A stretch of DNA of 64,000 nt, taken from Fasciola hepatica. Its lineage: Eukaryota; Platyhelminthes; Trematoda; Plagiorchiida; Fasciolidae. This document shows, in pieces, positions 11,779 through 23,459 of this stretch (the stretch's first letter is position 1; every line of letters begins with the position of its first letter). A program made the translations under genes and the position numbers. Under the pieces are notes generated by a model. That model had not been told where the DNA came from and made no database searches. It saw nothing but the letters and a program-made list of their open reading frames with translations. The DNA is taken from assembly GCA_948099385.1 (NCBI GenBank), contig CANUEZ040000168.1, positions 6,053,001-6,117,000 of the forward strand, read 5' to 3'.

Positions 11779-13985
11779 GACCATCAGAGATCACATTTGT
11801 GATTCATTTGTGGGTCCTTCAATGAGGAGTACCTATGCACACTCCAGACGATACAAATTAGGTCCTAGTGAACATAAAAAATCGGAGTGTACAAGTATGA
11901 AGATGTGTGGGCAGAGGAGTACCAGTTGCGCATACCTGATGAGCAGCAACAACCGCGAAACCGATCGTGTGTTTCCGAGGAAATCTTATCCACACGTTTA
12001 CATACTACTTGCTTCCAATATATATACATATATATCGGTGTACGTGCTTTCGTAGTGCGCAGTATGGTCGACACAATGAGGTGTTTGTCCAAGAAGATAG
12101 TACTACACGTCTAAACCTGTTTTCGAAAAGAAACGATCCAGATCAACAACAGCACAGTCCTATAACACATAGCTGGTAGTGGACACAAGATCTATTCGAT
12201 GACAGTTTTTCAAGCCGGTCCTGGAAAATTTCAGGTATCTCACCGATGAACTATACAGCCCATTGTGCATGACGACCCTGTGCAAGCATTGTAACCTTGA
12301 CCATGACTGGTGTTCCCTCTAGAACTCCCTTGGGCAGACTTCCCAGTCGTTCAGTTTTTTCATACTGCCGTCTTTAACACCGGTCTCTCTCTTCTCTGCA
12401 GTCACACTTCATACATAATTTTGTTCGCATCATTGTTACAAAAATCATAGAAGACGCTCGACTAGTGGCTAAGGAACGTGGCCTCTATCGGGTCTCGAAG
12501 CGAACTACAAAATAAATCCCTTCAGTTGAATGGATAAAGAAGACTCGAGTTGGTAGACAAATGTGATTTTGTATTCTCTATATATCGTGGCATCGAGATA
12601 GTACCGACACGAGAAATACACGAAAAGCAAACCAACGCAGTGAGGAAGCGAAAAGCGAACCGAGCGCGTACAGTCGGCGGAAACCAAAAATGCGTAAAAG
12701 GTGAGGTCGATGGAAACATCACAGAGATCAGTTCAATGAAACATACGCAACCGAAGAAAAACTGAAGTCGAAATCAAGTGTCAAAGAAGATAGCGGAGAT
12801 AATTAATCAAAAGTGGTGTCTGGAAAATGTCCATTTTCTCAACGATAAAGGCCACTGCAGGACCATTAGGTTCTAGCATGTCATCACAACACTGGATTTG
12901 TTGCACACTCACTCACCCACGGCTATTTGTGGCTAGATATCTACTCTACTTATTCCTGTATACTAATTATTTGAAGGAAGTTTATTCATGCTAAACGCTT
13001 TTTCATGATTCTACTTTGAAATTCTATGATTTAGAACCCTTCATCATCCAACTAATTGGATCTAATCAGTGTACACTTGAGAAGTATTGAAATGATTCGA
13101 TTAAAAGTCCTGCAATGAGCGACAAGTTTATTGTTCAGGTCGGACAATTCCAGGATACAGAACATATCTGGTCATTTTAATTGTTCATTTATACGCTCAC
13201 ACACAACCAAGATGGACTTTCGTACCACATGCTTGCTCCGGTTCCATTTCGGTGTTGCACATACAGTTATTGAGCTTCACTATATGTGCATCATTTTTTT
13301 TAGGTTGGTTCAACTGACCCAAGTGACATACTGATCTAAGGCTCTCAGTGGTGATCATCTTTCTACCAGCCAGGATTCCTCTGTGAACTTTCTGTCTCTT
13401 AGTAGGCTTTGTTTTGTGTGTTGACGTTTTTTATCTTGAAACGGTTACGCCCCGTTCTTCTGGCTATGACTCTTATTTGGCCAAATCATTGGGCCCTTTA
13501 GTCTCCTCCTTCTATTGCCACAACAACCTTCACGACATTAGGTAGTAGCCGGCACCTCGCTTTTAGTGGGTCTGTCCCCCCCCCCCCTTGAGATAACCAA
13601 ACTGAACGTTTCTGGTATTAGATAAACGTCACCGGAATAACAATTGTGGCCTGCTCTCTGTCTAGTGCAAGCAATAACTAAGTACGGTTCAAAAAGCTGT
13701 TCGCTGCTTAAGGTTTCGAAATCTGTATTTCATTACGTGGTGTATCTGTAACTGTCCGACCCAAACGATATAAGGAGTGTATCGAAAATTCGATGCGTCG
13801 TGTGTTTTTTATTGTGAAAGTTGTAATGTTGATAACACAGCGTTGTGTTAGTACCATTGTGACTTTCACATTGGTATGTCTGTGTTCCTCCATATGACCA
13901 TGTAAGCTGTGATTGCAGGTTATTTTGAATACAGATCATTGTTTCCGGTGAGTTTTAGAAGTTTCTAACGGGTTTGAGTTTCGTT
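11779..13985. other. Unrecognised stretch
   Basis: No supported gene. A lysine/arginine-rich frame at 12,550-12,765 (plus) has no recognisable motif. Confidence 0.45.
13576..13587. repeat. Poly-C/poly-G run, 12 bp
   Basis: Twelve consecutive C residues on the plus strand. It could be a sequencing-length-uncertain homopolymer. Confidence 0.9.
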
Positions 13986-13989
13986 TTGA

Positions 13990-14645
13990 AAGTACCTTAC
14001 TGCAGATCTGGTTCTGGGAGCAAGAAAACGACTGGTACGGGACTTTTATACCTCAACAACCGCCACTCTACGTCGGGGCATACTGCCATCCGACAGTTTT
14101 CGACTGCTTTCTTGAAAGTCTGTACTGTCATGACATCGACGACCCTCTCGGTGACCTTGGTCCATCGAGAGCATGACCACGTTGACGATGAGTTTAGCTC
14201 CAAGCTCAAACATTGAGTGGCCCCTTTCGCAGTTTTAAACTTAGAGTCTTTTACCTCTTGTGTCTATGAAAGGCGAGATGAAATCCCTCACGGGCTTATG
14301 CCTGAGAGTGTTTTGATTATGCTGGGTTTCTATCAGATCTCCTCGCACGCGTTGTGATTTACGGAGAACAGCTTCAGATTGCCAATCCAGTATGAGTAGG
14401 GTTTTCTCCTCCGATTTGTCACCATTCTAGTGGCTAGTCTCAGTACTATCTTGGTTACTCCGTGTATTTCCGGAAGTACTGTGTCCAGGCCTGCGCGGAG
14501 TGCTCTAGGTGCAGTCTCACTATACTACTATACAGGGACATGAGTACCTTAGGTTCCTTACATAGTACGGTTGTCAACCGTCTAAAATCTAACCGTTTGT
14601 TGAATATCCGAAAAAGCTCTGTACATGCAACTAAAATCAATATAT
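13990..14645 (-). pseudogene. CR1/Jockey-type non-LTR RT, C-terminal relic
   Basis: The minus strand from 14,640 reads a block of the form LYSSIVRLHLEHSAQAW, which is the thumb/post-RT block of CR1- and Jockey-group LINEs. Next come LRLATRMV near 14,430 and LKLFSVNH, in the positions of the usual RRATRMV and LNLFSLSYRR blocks, then a stop. After another shift a segment ending VTVQTFKKAVENC-like lies near 14,100, which fits the end of such ORFs. The family is clearly different from the RTE copies, which use a CETWPLR-type block. It is 5' truncated, with stops and frameshifts throughout. The host organism cannot be told from it. Confidence 0.7.
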
Positions 14646-15059
14646 GATTATTATTTTTTGATTCTCATTCTGGAGAACAGTCGCGCTGACCGACTGGTGA
14701 AACCAAATGCATTGCCTCGTGTTAGTCGGAAAATACGCACGTGACATGGTCCAAGAAACGACAATACTATGAGGCCACTCCTTGCAGTCCGAAAAAACGG
14801 ACAGTCAAATGGAGCAGAAATTCAAACGAACTTTGATGTAGAATGAACGGTTCAGTAGGCAGGATTGATTACGAAGGATACATACTCGAAATTACCTTTG
14901 TAGGCTACTGTACTAATCAAAATGGTTGGATTTATAGGACGTATTGAAATGGATCCGATCCAGAAATGCACGCTAAAATAGCGAAAAGACCCAGGCACCG
15001 GAAATATACGTTGGTTCTGTTCCAGAACCGATTTATATATGTAGTTATGATGAGGCGTA
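14646..15059. other. Unrecognised stretch
   Basis: No supported feature. A minus-strand 85-codon frame overlaps the end but has no motif. Confidence 0.45.
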
Positions 15060-15185
15060 CTAATTGGCAAATCACAAGTTAGCCAATCACAGTTAAATTC
15101 TGTTGTCACTGGTCAGGGTGGTTCTGATTTACTGAACCTTCTCACTTTACCTGATACCAAAGTTGTATGGCACGTTGTCCTGTGA
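15060..15185 (-). repeat. Dispersed repeat, CCAATCAGAACCAC family (copy 1)
   Basis: On the minus strand this reads GTGAGAAGGTTCAG, AATCAGAACCACCCTGACC and TGTGATTGGCTAACTTGTGA. It aligns with copies at 48,949-49,090 and 50,985-51,115 over about 110 bases. I do not recognise the family. Confidence 0.6.
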
Positions 15186-16713
15186 ACTTCATACTAAATC
15201 ACCGCAGTTACTCATTTTCGTTTTGCAGTTGATGCCTTCAAAAGTGTAGGGTGTGGAGTACTTCCATCACAAGAAGACTTTTGGTGTTATCGGCGAGGTG
15301 AGAAGGCGAAAAATAACAAATGACTAGTCAACCGAACAAACCAGAACAAACAGATGGCAACGATTCACAGTCCTCGAAATTTGAGAAAAACTGTAACGAA
15401 AGCTTGACACTTAGATGAATTCACTAATCATAATCCACCTGACAGATTTTGGTCCCGTTTTACTAATCGCCTCACTGAAGGTGAGCAGCCTCTTTGATGG
15501 ACAACAAAAAGTCTGCCACAAATAAACATCATCTGGTGCCACGCGATTTGCAGAGATGGTGCCTGAAGGTTTCCTAGTTTATCGGTATGTGGATTCAGAC
15601 ATAAAGCTTTAACTGAATGCACACACTAGTAGCTGATGCAGATCTAGGTTGCCTATCCATCATGTTCAAACGCGCACGGTGTCGCTGAACCCGTGATTGT
15701 ACCCTACAATGCACTGCTTATCGGTGACGTGACATTATCCCGAAATTAAATTCGTGTTGGTTTATTTGTTGTACCATGCATTTGGGTTGAAAACATTTTA
15801 TCATCAGTCGAAATGGGCAGATCCGTAGGATAACCGCACCTAAGTCATGAATCCAATCTACGAGAAAAGACATTCTCCTTCAATTAATGACAAAAAAATC
15901 TCCGTCGTCTGTGTGTGTCAGCGCAGGTTCGTTTTCCTCCTTAAGTCAGACTGAATTTACGGGTCACTTGTGTGCCAGGCATAGCTACGATCGAAGACGA
16001 CGGAATGTGATTTAACCAACTCAGTTGAGCAATGTGACCTTGTGCTGCGAGGCCGGGACAAATACGTGTGGAATTCGAAGCGGTGATCTTTAAGTGGTCC
16101 TAAAGAGGAGACTTATTTTGGTCACTTGTTGATGAACTCGAAGCAAAGTAGTATTTTTTCGAGGAGCAGCGTTTTGGGTGGATGCAACTGAAAACACCGA
16201 GACTCCCGTCTGGGTGGGGTTATGATTCACTCGTGATGTTCTAGCCTCTCCTAAGTCAAGCCAGCGTCCAAAATGAATAACAAAAGTTTCACGTTCAGTA
16301 ACTTTTCGTCCGGTGGTTCGGTTTTTACGACGGAAAGTAATATATTTGAAGAACCCAACGAAATCACACAGCTTAGGGAATTCTGTTAACCAGGGGACGA
16401 AAAACGCAGCGTAGATTTGTTCACGCGAGAAAATATTATGTCAATAACAGCGTTGTTGGCGGAAAAATTGTACTCAGTGAAATGAATTACTATGCGACGA
16501 TGATTTTATGCGTAAAACAAGTGATAAAGGGCCAGAAATTTCATCAGCACCTTATTGCTGAGTTCGATGTTCTTGTTACAAATATTTCGCTACCAGTCGG
16601 TGTGGCATCATTGGTGCTAAAGTCGCGGCGGTGAAACGTCTTCCAATTGTACGCCAAACAAAGTGATCGGACGGTTGTAAAACCCGTTTTTTTTTTAGCT
16701 ACCAACAGCCGAG
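15186..16713. other. Unrecognised stretch
   Basis: No gene I can support. A 38-codon frame at about 16,273-16,389 (plus) is rich in Ser/Phe/Thr and may be chance. Confidence 0.45.
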
Positions 16714-16915
16714 TTGTTCAGAGTGACTGAATGTTACCGGAAATGGCCAAACGACCATCACGGGAGGCATCCTACCCTTCTGTCCCGGCTTCGAATCCTA
16801 TCACCACGGCCGGTCGCTTTTCCCACTAAACATTCTCTAACTGGCTGCGATCCCCTTCCTGAAATAGTATACCACTGTTACATAGTAAAAGGAATTAAAT
16901 AAAAACAAAATGCTT
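16714..16915 (+). repeat. tRNA-derived SINE-like element (copy 1)
   Basis: A B-box-like GGCTTCGAATCCT at 16,787-16,799 follows ATCACGG and TTCTGTCCC with the same spacing as in the minus-strand copy at 21,461-21,531. The A-box is weak. The sequence runs into an A-rich end (AATTAAATAAAAAC) near 16,910, as SINEs often do. RNA polymerase III transcription of the ancestor is inferred from the box only. Confidence 0.5.
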
Positions 16916-17319
16916 CAAATTAAATTTCGAAAGTATGAAAAACGTTCACTTTTGCCTTAAGCGAAACTGATCGATAACGTAGGTTTTGAGAGAGGAAACA
17001 GATCCTCTTAAGCGTCGTCTCTCAGCGGACTTGATACCTAATCACTTTTTTCCAAGTGTGAAACGCTTTCAGGGTATCAAAAGTTTTCACAGTAGTTCGT
17101 TTGCTTTTAGTAACTCCGCGTACAGAAAAACTTGTTAGCCCTTTCAAGTCGAAATACATTCTCCACTGACCGACTAAGAAACCTTGGTTACGAATTTATT
17201 CGTACTTCTCTGTATCAGCGCGTACTAGCTTCTCGCACACTTAGACTGTTCTGTCTGCAAATCTCCGACAGTTAACCCAACAACGCCACCGACATTAACA
17301 TGAACATAACGAGCAATTC
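16916..17319. other. Unrecognised stretch
   Basis: Nothing recognised apart from the start of the minus-strand frame described with the inverted repeat that follows. Confidence 0.4.
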
Positions 17320-17661
17320 GAATAAGCAGTTCAGAAGACAAACACTGCGAGAAGAGTCCCTTTCGTATACTCTCATAGATCGCGTACATGTACGCACCGA
17401 CTAAGGGTACCAGATGTGTTATCGATCGCTCACACCAAACCCGCCCTATATCCAAAAGCGTATGACCTTCACTCTTAACCTGCTATGGCTTTAGCCAACC
17501 AAATGCAGTCACGCACGACTTTAAGTCCCATAAAACTGCTCTAATTAATCATCTCATTTCATGTTGTAATTATTTTTCCTGCTGATTTTATGCGAATGCT
17601 ACCGATGACATTATAAGAAAGGAACTCCTCTTGCAACGTTTGTCTTCTGAACTGCTTATTC
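17320..17661. repeat. Inverted duplication of a short coding-like segment
   Basis: A 24-base perfect inverted repeat, GTTTGTCTTCTGAACTGCTT plus ATTC, lies at 17,320-17,343 (minus) and 17,638-17,661 (plus). Similarity extends at least 25 bases upstream of it in each copy. Both copies translate in one frame to closely related peptides: IRKGLFSQCLSSELLIRIAR on the minus strand (within 17,225-17,455) and IIRKELLLQRLSSELLIQIH on the plus strand. The pattern RKELLLQRLSSELL looks somewhat like the middle of retrotransposon Gag proteins, but I would not call it. Two fragments of one repeat in opposite orientation is the simplest reading. Confidence 0.7.
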
Positions 17662-18069
17662 AGATTCATCGCAAGATCTAAGTGTTTTTCAGTTCCCTGA
17701 AGAGATACCAAACCATCTCTGTCCAACAGACATCGTCCCTCACTCCAACTGCACTTTCACATTCATACACACACACGAAGGGAGAGAGAGAATTGCATAT
17801 CCGGATTAAATTAAACCAAATCGTAAACGGACATCTGTGCACAAGCTATCAAGCTTTCGCAGCAGATGGTGAACTAAATTGTGGACAACTGACGGGCAAT
17901 TACTGTATTGATTCACACATTCGCTGCGAGGTAATGCTACAGAGTTAATGTTACTTTTTCAAACCGACGTGGAATTCAACTTTCAACTGATTACGCTCAG
18001 TTCGTAGGCATGCACAGATTCGGTTCGATAGAGATGCATCCTTTTTGGTAGTGTTCATTTCTTTGGCGG
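17662..18069. other. Unrecognised stretch
   Basis: A plus-strand frame at 17,682-17,948 has no motif; nothing else is seen. Confidence 0.45.
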
Positions 18070-19240
18070 CAGAGATTCCTAAATATCGAACAAAGAAAGT
18101 TGAGGATCTAAAACGTGCCACACAAAAATGTTGTACGGATGGGATCTGCCATTGATTTGCGTCATTCCTTGAAATCTTCAGACCTCTTGTGGTAAGTTGA
18201 AAACTTCTGTGAATGCCGCGGAACTTTGTATCCTTGTATCTAGTAATCGGAATAGGATTTGACCAACTGATGCGAAGAGGCGGGACGGATGAGACACCTA
18301 ACAATCACTCAGGTATGTGATGCGACACTCGTTGAACCAAGCAGTGATCCGTTGTGCCAATGTACGCGTCACCGCGGCTGCAAACAATCTGACAGATAAC
18401 ATCTGACACACTAGGAATGATTTCTGATACTAAACCTTTGGGTCATCTGTAACAGAGCAGTTTCGCTGATAAGTATGAGTGTCTTATGAACGGCTTAATA
18501 TTTCTAAGTATTAAGTTAAGTAAGTAATCTGCCTTTAATGATAAAACAAGAAAATATTGCTTTTTCTCGACGGTAAATGGTTTTCCGCACATTTTCCTCG
18601 GCTTTCGGTGTTTCTCGATGAACTTCCCGGGGTAATTGTTGGTCAGCAACTTTTTCCTTCATTTTTCCACTCGATCTTTTGACCTCTGTTGAACAGAGTT
18701 CGGACCAATCCACGTTTGTAGGCTACTTACGTCCGCCCCAAGTTGTTCTACGGTAAATACTACGTTGCGTCGTACTCTCCGGATGTTTGGTTATTCGAAT
18801 ATCTAAAAACGGTTGACTGTTGTCCCGTTCACCTTGGTCAAAAACAGAAATTAGGATGAATAGAAGTTACCATGTTGATAAAAGGAATTTAACGTTCCTC
18901 AAGGGGGAAAATACAATATCATCATTACGATATTTTCTGCCAAGAAAATGTGAGGGATATTATCGCAGATTTGTCTCGCAATTATTCCAGTGATTACGTC
19001 TATCAAGGTCGGACCCAAGGGGCTACCCTTGGCCACACCATCCATCTGTTTATAGATTTTTCTTTCAAGGTCAAAGAGGATATTCCGTGTACATAAGAGA
19101 ATGAGGTTTCTGATGTACTTATCAGGAATGAGAAAATGAAAGTTATGCTATGAAACAAAATCATGTGAAAATCAACTGTCTCACGAAGAGGTATCTTAGT
19201 AAAAAGTGACTCACCATCGACGGAGTACATTTGTCAGAAC
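18070..19240 (-). pseudogene. Penelope-like element: RT plus GIY-YIG endonuclease relic
   Basis: The minus strand starts in a SLFTKIPL block (about 19,200), the first RT motif of Penelope-like elements. A frameshift then gives YIRNLILLCTRN and KQMDGVAKGSPLGP (19,011-19,045), the Penelope form of the QxDGVAMGSPL block. The catalytic YRNDD follows at 18,914-18,938 in another frame, so both aspartates survive. After it come SQPFLDIRI, then KFIEKHRKP (about 18,620), and finally a GDAYIGTTDHCLVQRVSHH segment (about 18,330-18,390) that fits the GIY-YIG endonuclease and its zinc-ligand region. A short C-terminal piece extends to about 18,080. At least four frameshifts or stops make it inactive. The N-terminal part of the RT is missing, so it is 5' truncated. 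In active elements this protein nicks target DNA and primes reverse transcription. Confidence 0.85.
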
Positions 19241-21460
19241 CCACCAGAACTTTATTCAACTTTATTTATTTAACTCTCAGGTTCAAACGAATCTTGCGGA
19301 CATATCAGTGCTAGATGTTTGCGAATAGGGGTGAGGATATTAAAAGAAAGTGCAATTTTGCGATCTATCGAGTTTCGCATTCATAATATAAGCTACAAAG
19401 GAATTCCGGATGGATATGCTAATAAGCGGATTCCTAGCCTATTCTATTCTCTTTCATCGTTAGTGAAACACGCCCAAATAGACTTTGGAACTCTAGGCCT
19501 TGTTCCTAAAACGCGATCCCACTGCCCCTCGATCAAACACGGTGCCGTTTGCGTTTGTCGGCGTTGATTAACTCTAACCGCTATTCGTTAGGCAACGTCA
19601 AAGCACCGAAAAGAGTAACAGATGTCCCTTCACATTCCTCAGTATCTAGGCGGTTCGCATCGGGGTAGACAGGACACTGGAGAGCGATTAATTTTTGTGC
19701 ACGTTCTCGCGATTTGTCGCTCGATGAGGTGACCTTGTACTGCTCCAGAACGACAACAGATCCCGTTTTCAAGGCGCCGAGGCTAACGTGAAAGATGTTT
19801 TACGAAATGGAACCAAAAGAAAATTACGAGGTGACTAAATGAAGTTGTTTGCAGATGGCTCCTTAACACCCCAATGGATGATCATCAGGGTGGTGTCTTG
19901 GAACAGACTGTCAGGTATATTTGGTGTGTCCTGTTACCAGTATGAATAGCCGTCCACTGGAGAAGACAACTTGTGATCCAAACGGCCGTATTGCTCTCAC
20001 AATGAATCACCTGTTACTTCCACACCATAATCAGGCAGCAACAGGGAATGATACCGATTCCTCAAGACTCGCTGAATGCCGGAGACGGGCGAGTTATCTA
20101 GCTGGTGTCTTCCGGGATCTTTTGATTAGAGTTGCATTTTATACCTTTAGGCGACAGCGAAGTGGCTCAAATAGATAGAAATCTTGGCCGTGTGGAACAT
20201 GGCATTCAATAAAGACAATAAAACCCTCAGAAGACAGTAATTTAAATGCCTTGATCAGAAGGCACATTCGTTATAAAATAGGCTAGTCCGTGAAATGGCT
20301 GGGTATTACAAAGAAGACATTTATAAGTTATGCACCGTATTCTATCTACTGAACGCGCATGCTGATTTATCCAGCCAGACCGGAAATTTAACAGAAACAA
20401 AAAGGAAGTACAGATGACTGCAGATTCAAGTTCCTAAAGTCAGTAGTGAACCTTACTTGATCACTCACACACCGGAAAGGTCACATGCGCTTTCCCGAGT
20501 TGTTGTGTTCTCCACGTGCCTTCTCCGGTTTTCCTATGCCTGCTTTAAAATATCTTGGCACCAGACCGCTTTGGTCGCCGTTCGTTTTTATCTTCGCTTA
20601 AAGGTGCCTCTCATTTTATGCTAATGGTAATTTGACTTTCAACCTGATTGGTGAATTCCCTCTCACTGACTGATGCTGTTGTGCGATTGGCTGCAGTTCA
20701 CTGTCACCTTTTTGCAGTGCCCACGGTTGTGCACCATCGACCCAAACTAGCCGTGCTTGTTATCCTGAATCACTGCGCAACTGGTCCGACTGAATGAACA
20801 TGCCTGCGGCCATTTTGCGTTTGAGCAGAAGGAATGCTGTCCAACCGCGCGTTGTTTGATTTAATCGTGTATCAATTTGCTGTCTGTAAGGAAATGGGCT
20901 AGCATATTGCTGATAGGCGACTTAGCTCGATTAGTAGACAGCACGATGGTTTGGCGAACAGCCAGCACGTCTTCGCCTGTCCTGAATCGACGACAAGATT
21001 GAAACGAACGAAGCGGATCGAAAGACTAATCAAATGTCAACTGTCGTCTGAAACGGATCAACCAGTTAGTTTTGTCACCAGACTAACCACTCAGAAGAGC
21101 TGGTTGTGAACTACGGGTGGACCAACAAGTGTGTGGGTCAGGATTTGGCTACGACTATCATGCATCGCATATAAACTGCGGTTTTTAGACTAATAAATCG
21201 AAATAATTCAAAGCCTAAAACGTCTTTTCATTAGAGCAAGTGGGTGGAAATAAAACGCACTCTACCTTTTTAGTTCCACTGACATTCCGCTGGAAATGCT
21301 GTCTGATCACCCTCAGTTCTGATTGGCTGATTGCAATGCGTTTTTAAAAAACTCTTTAACCTTATCTTTTATTTACCTCCCTTTTATTACGTAATAAGTG
21401 CAGTATTTCAGGAAAGGTTTCACAGCAAACTAGTGGCCGTTATTTGGGGAGTGGTCGGCA
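19241..21460. other. Unrecognised stretch
   Basis: No supported gene. Frames of 63-85 codons at 19,319-19,567, 19,581-19,772 and 19,921-20,178 lack recognisable motifs. Confidence 0.45.
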
Positions 21461-21531
21461 ATGGAAGCAGGACTCGAACTTGGGACAGAAAAGTCTAAAA
21501 TACACCGTGATGACCATTTTACTACCGCCGG
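21461..21531 (-). repeat. tRNA-derived SINE-like element (copy 2)
   Basis: On the minus strand an A-box-like TAGTAAAATGGTCATCA (21,524 down to 21,508) and a B-box-like AAGTTCGAGTCCT (21,481 down to 21,469) are 56 bases end to end, the spacing of a real tRNA. The intervening sequence does not fold into a good anticodon arm, so it is a tRNA-derived repeat rather than a functional tRNA. It matches the copy at 16,755-16,800. Confidence 0.6.
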
Positions 21532-22200
21532 TTGACGAATATGCTCCATATGTGAGAACGACTAGTCAATTCGATTCCGCCTGCCGTCCAATAAACGTTC
21601 CTGTGCGCTGCTGTTCTACTGTTTCTTTATTACGTTCAGGCAATGAGGACTGTGTGTAATCGGGAACCGTGTATCCTATAGGATTCCGGGGTTCTACATC
21701 TAGCGCAATGTCACGCCCAGGTCTTATCCTGAAGACACTACAGAATCGTGCGATCCAGCAGAGGATTTCTGATGATTCAAAATGAACTGTAAACTCCAAA
21801 AAGGAATTTACTGCAGAATCGTTGTTCTTTTGCATCCCGCTGAGTTTATTTCGAATTGGACTCCATTTTTTCGTCTTATGTCTCTTGGACGAATTCCACT
21901 TCTGTGTTTGAGCTTTATTGCGCGATTCCAGTGCATTACGCACATCTAGCGTCATTCCGATACGGGACATTCGTCGTCGGGGTCAATTTTGTTATCTGGA
22001 GGTGTTAAGTATTCACTCATAAGCAATAAATCGGAGACTATTTAGGACGTTTCAAAATATGGCGCCTCGTACGATAAGGTACGAATTTAGAGAAAATCGC
22101 CCATTTTCTGACAGTTGTAGAGGAGGGCGCCTACTTCTTGTTTGAGAATTCGGCTTCCCCGAAAACCCGCACGTTTTTGCCGTGCGATTCTCCGAAGTAG
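21532..22200. other. Mostly unrecognised; holds a dispersed repeat copy
   Basis: About 21,860-21,945 (TCTTGGACGAATT ... TTCCAGTGCAT) matches 40,450-40,520. A 134-codon minus-strand frame at 21,566-21,970 covers this region and has no recognised domain. Confidence 0.45.
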
Positions 22201-23230
22201 TTGATATTGAAATATTTCTTACCTGTCAATTTTAAAGCGGCCAAGAAGGTCAAGTTTCACTGTTTTATTCGGGAAACCGCCCGGCCTACTTCATTTTGCA
22301 ATTACATACACAGGATTCCAGCCTTAATTATCGCGACCAGTTTGAGGTGCCACTGCGTGATAGACTGGTTGCTCGGATAAATTCCTCCGCAATGCAACAA
22401 CGACTATTTCTCCTCGGCGAATGTACATTCCAGTCCGTCAGATCCATTTGTGAACAGTACCAAGAAGTGCGCAGCGCCGTTAGTGATGAACTCCGGGTGA
22501 TATATTCAAGGCAGGAAATTCCCAGCCAATTCCCATTCAACCGAGACAGTCAGCTAAGTGCACTGTTAAGAAGACCAAATCCACTCACAATAATCCGTCC
22601 AAAACTCAACGGCTCAGACAGTGGGATGCATGTTAGTCTTGTGGTCAAAAAAATTCCAGATCAACTTGCCGATTCCGCAAGTGTCTAAGTGTCATAAGTG
22701 TGCTAAATACTAAAAACGTGGTCAAACTCGACACGTTCACTTTTTATGTATGGGCAAACAAGTCTGCTGAGTACAACGTTTCCTTGACAATACATGTAAG
22801 TCCTCCTGATTTCCAGTTCCCACCACTGCCGTCATACTACCCGTACATCTCTAGTGAATAACTATGCGAAATCCCTTCATAATGGATACTGGGACTGTTG
22901 GTTCGTTTGTTTCTAACACGGTTTTTCAACGTCTTGATCTCATTGCTCAACTCCACTCTATCGTCATTCATCTCAAAGGTGTTGCTGTACATCAGTTGCC
23001 CGTACTGATATCATTTGCAATAAGCCTCACTGATGTTCATTCCAATACATTCACGTACTCATTTCTTGCGATTGACCCTGGAACTTCTATCATCGGTTCA
23101 ATTTGCATGGACTGTATGCGGGCCATGATCATTTTTTGTCTGAGTCTCATCGGTCTTCCGTTCGACACTTCATGCTTGATCGCTCAAAAGATTTTGATGA
23201 TAATAAAAGTCTCCCGTGAATGTTGAAGCA
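22200..23230 (+). pseudogene. Gypsy family A: gag and protease fragment
   Basis: The plus strand opens with a KVKFHCFIRE segment, then a 130-codon frame (22,296-22,688) in the form FEVPLRDRLVARINSS ... RLFLLGECTFQSV. This corresponds block for block to the gag of the larger minus-strand element (29,400-29,792). After it a decayed zinc knuckle (CHKC ... HFLC, about 22,690-22,740) and then a protease frame (22,864-23,226) begins FIMDTGTVGSFVS. The Asp-Thr-Gly catalytic triplet is intact, unlike in the other family A copies here. A later SIIGSICMD matches the conserved Gly region of aspartic proteases. RT does not follow; the fragment breaks off into unassigned sequence. Gag packages the RNA and protease cuts the polyprotein in active members. 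Confidence 0.8.
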
Positions 23231-23459
23231 TAGCATTGTACTGAGGTCTTCTGCAAGTCAACACATTCACGTTCCCGCTAAAAAAATTAAAACTGATCAT
23301 TGTCATCCTGAAATAAGCATAAAAATAAGTGCTGCAGAAAAAACTGGTTCAACCACCGAGATTCATGAAAAGTTTCTCGGTAACTTGCATCTTGTTATTC
23401 AGAACACGTGCTCAACAAGGCACCGTAGAGTTGCGACAGATATTTATACGTGAGGGATA
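23231..23459. other. Unassigned junction sequence
   Basis: A 77-codon plus-strand frame (23,220-23,453) may be the decayed protease-RT linker of the Gypsy fragment before it; this is not certain. Confidence 0.35.

Noticed and set aside
11935..11975. Second hammerhead-like core, CTGATGA ... GAAAC (plus)
   Set aside because: Stem II would have two or three pairs with a mismatch and stem III has no partner.
168..15840. Weak match between about 215-260 and 15,785-15,830 (CATCATCAG-type words)
   Set aside because: Too short and gapped to distinguish from chance.
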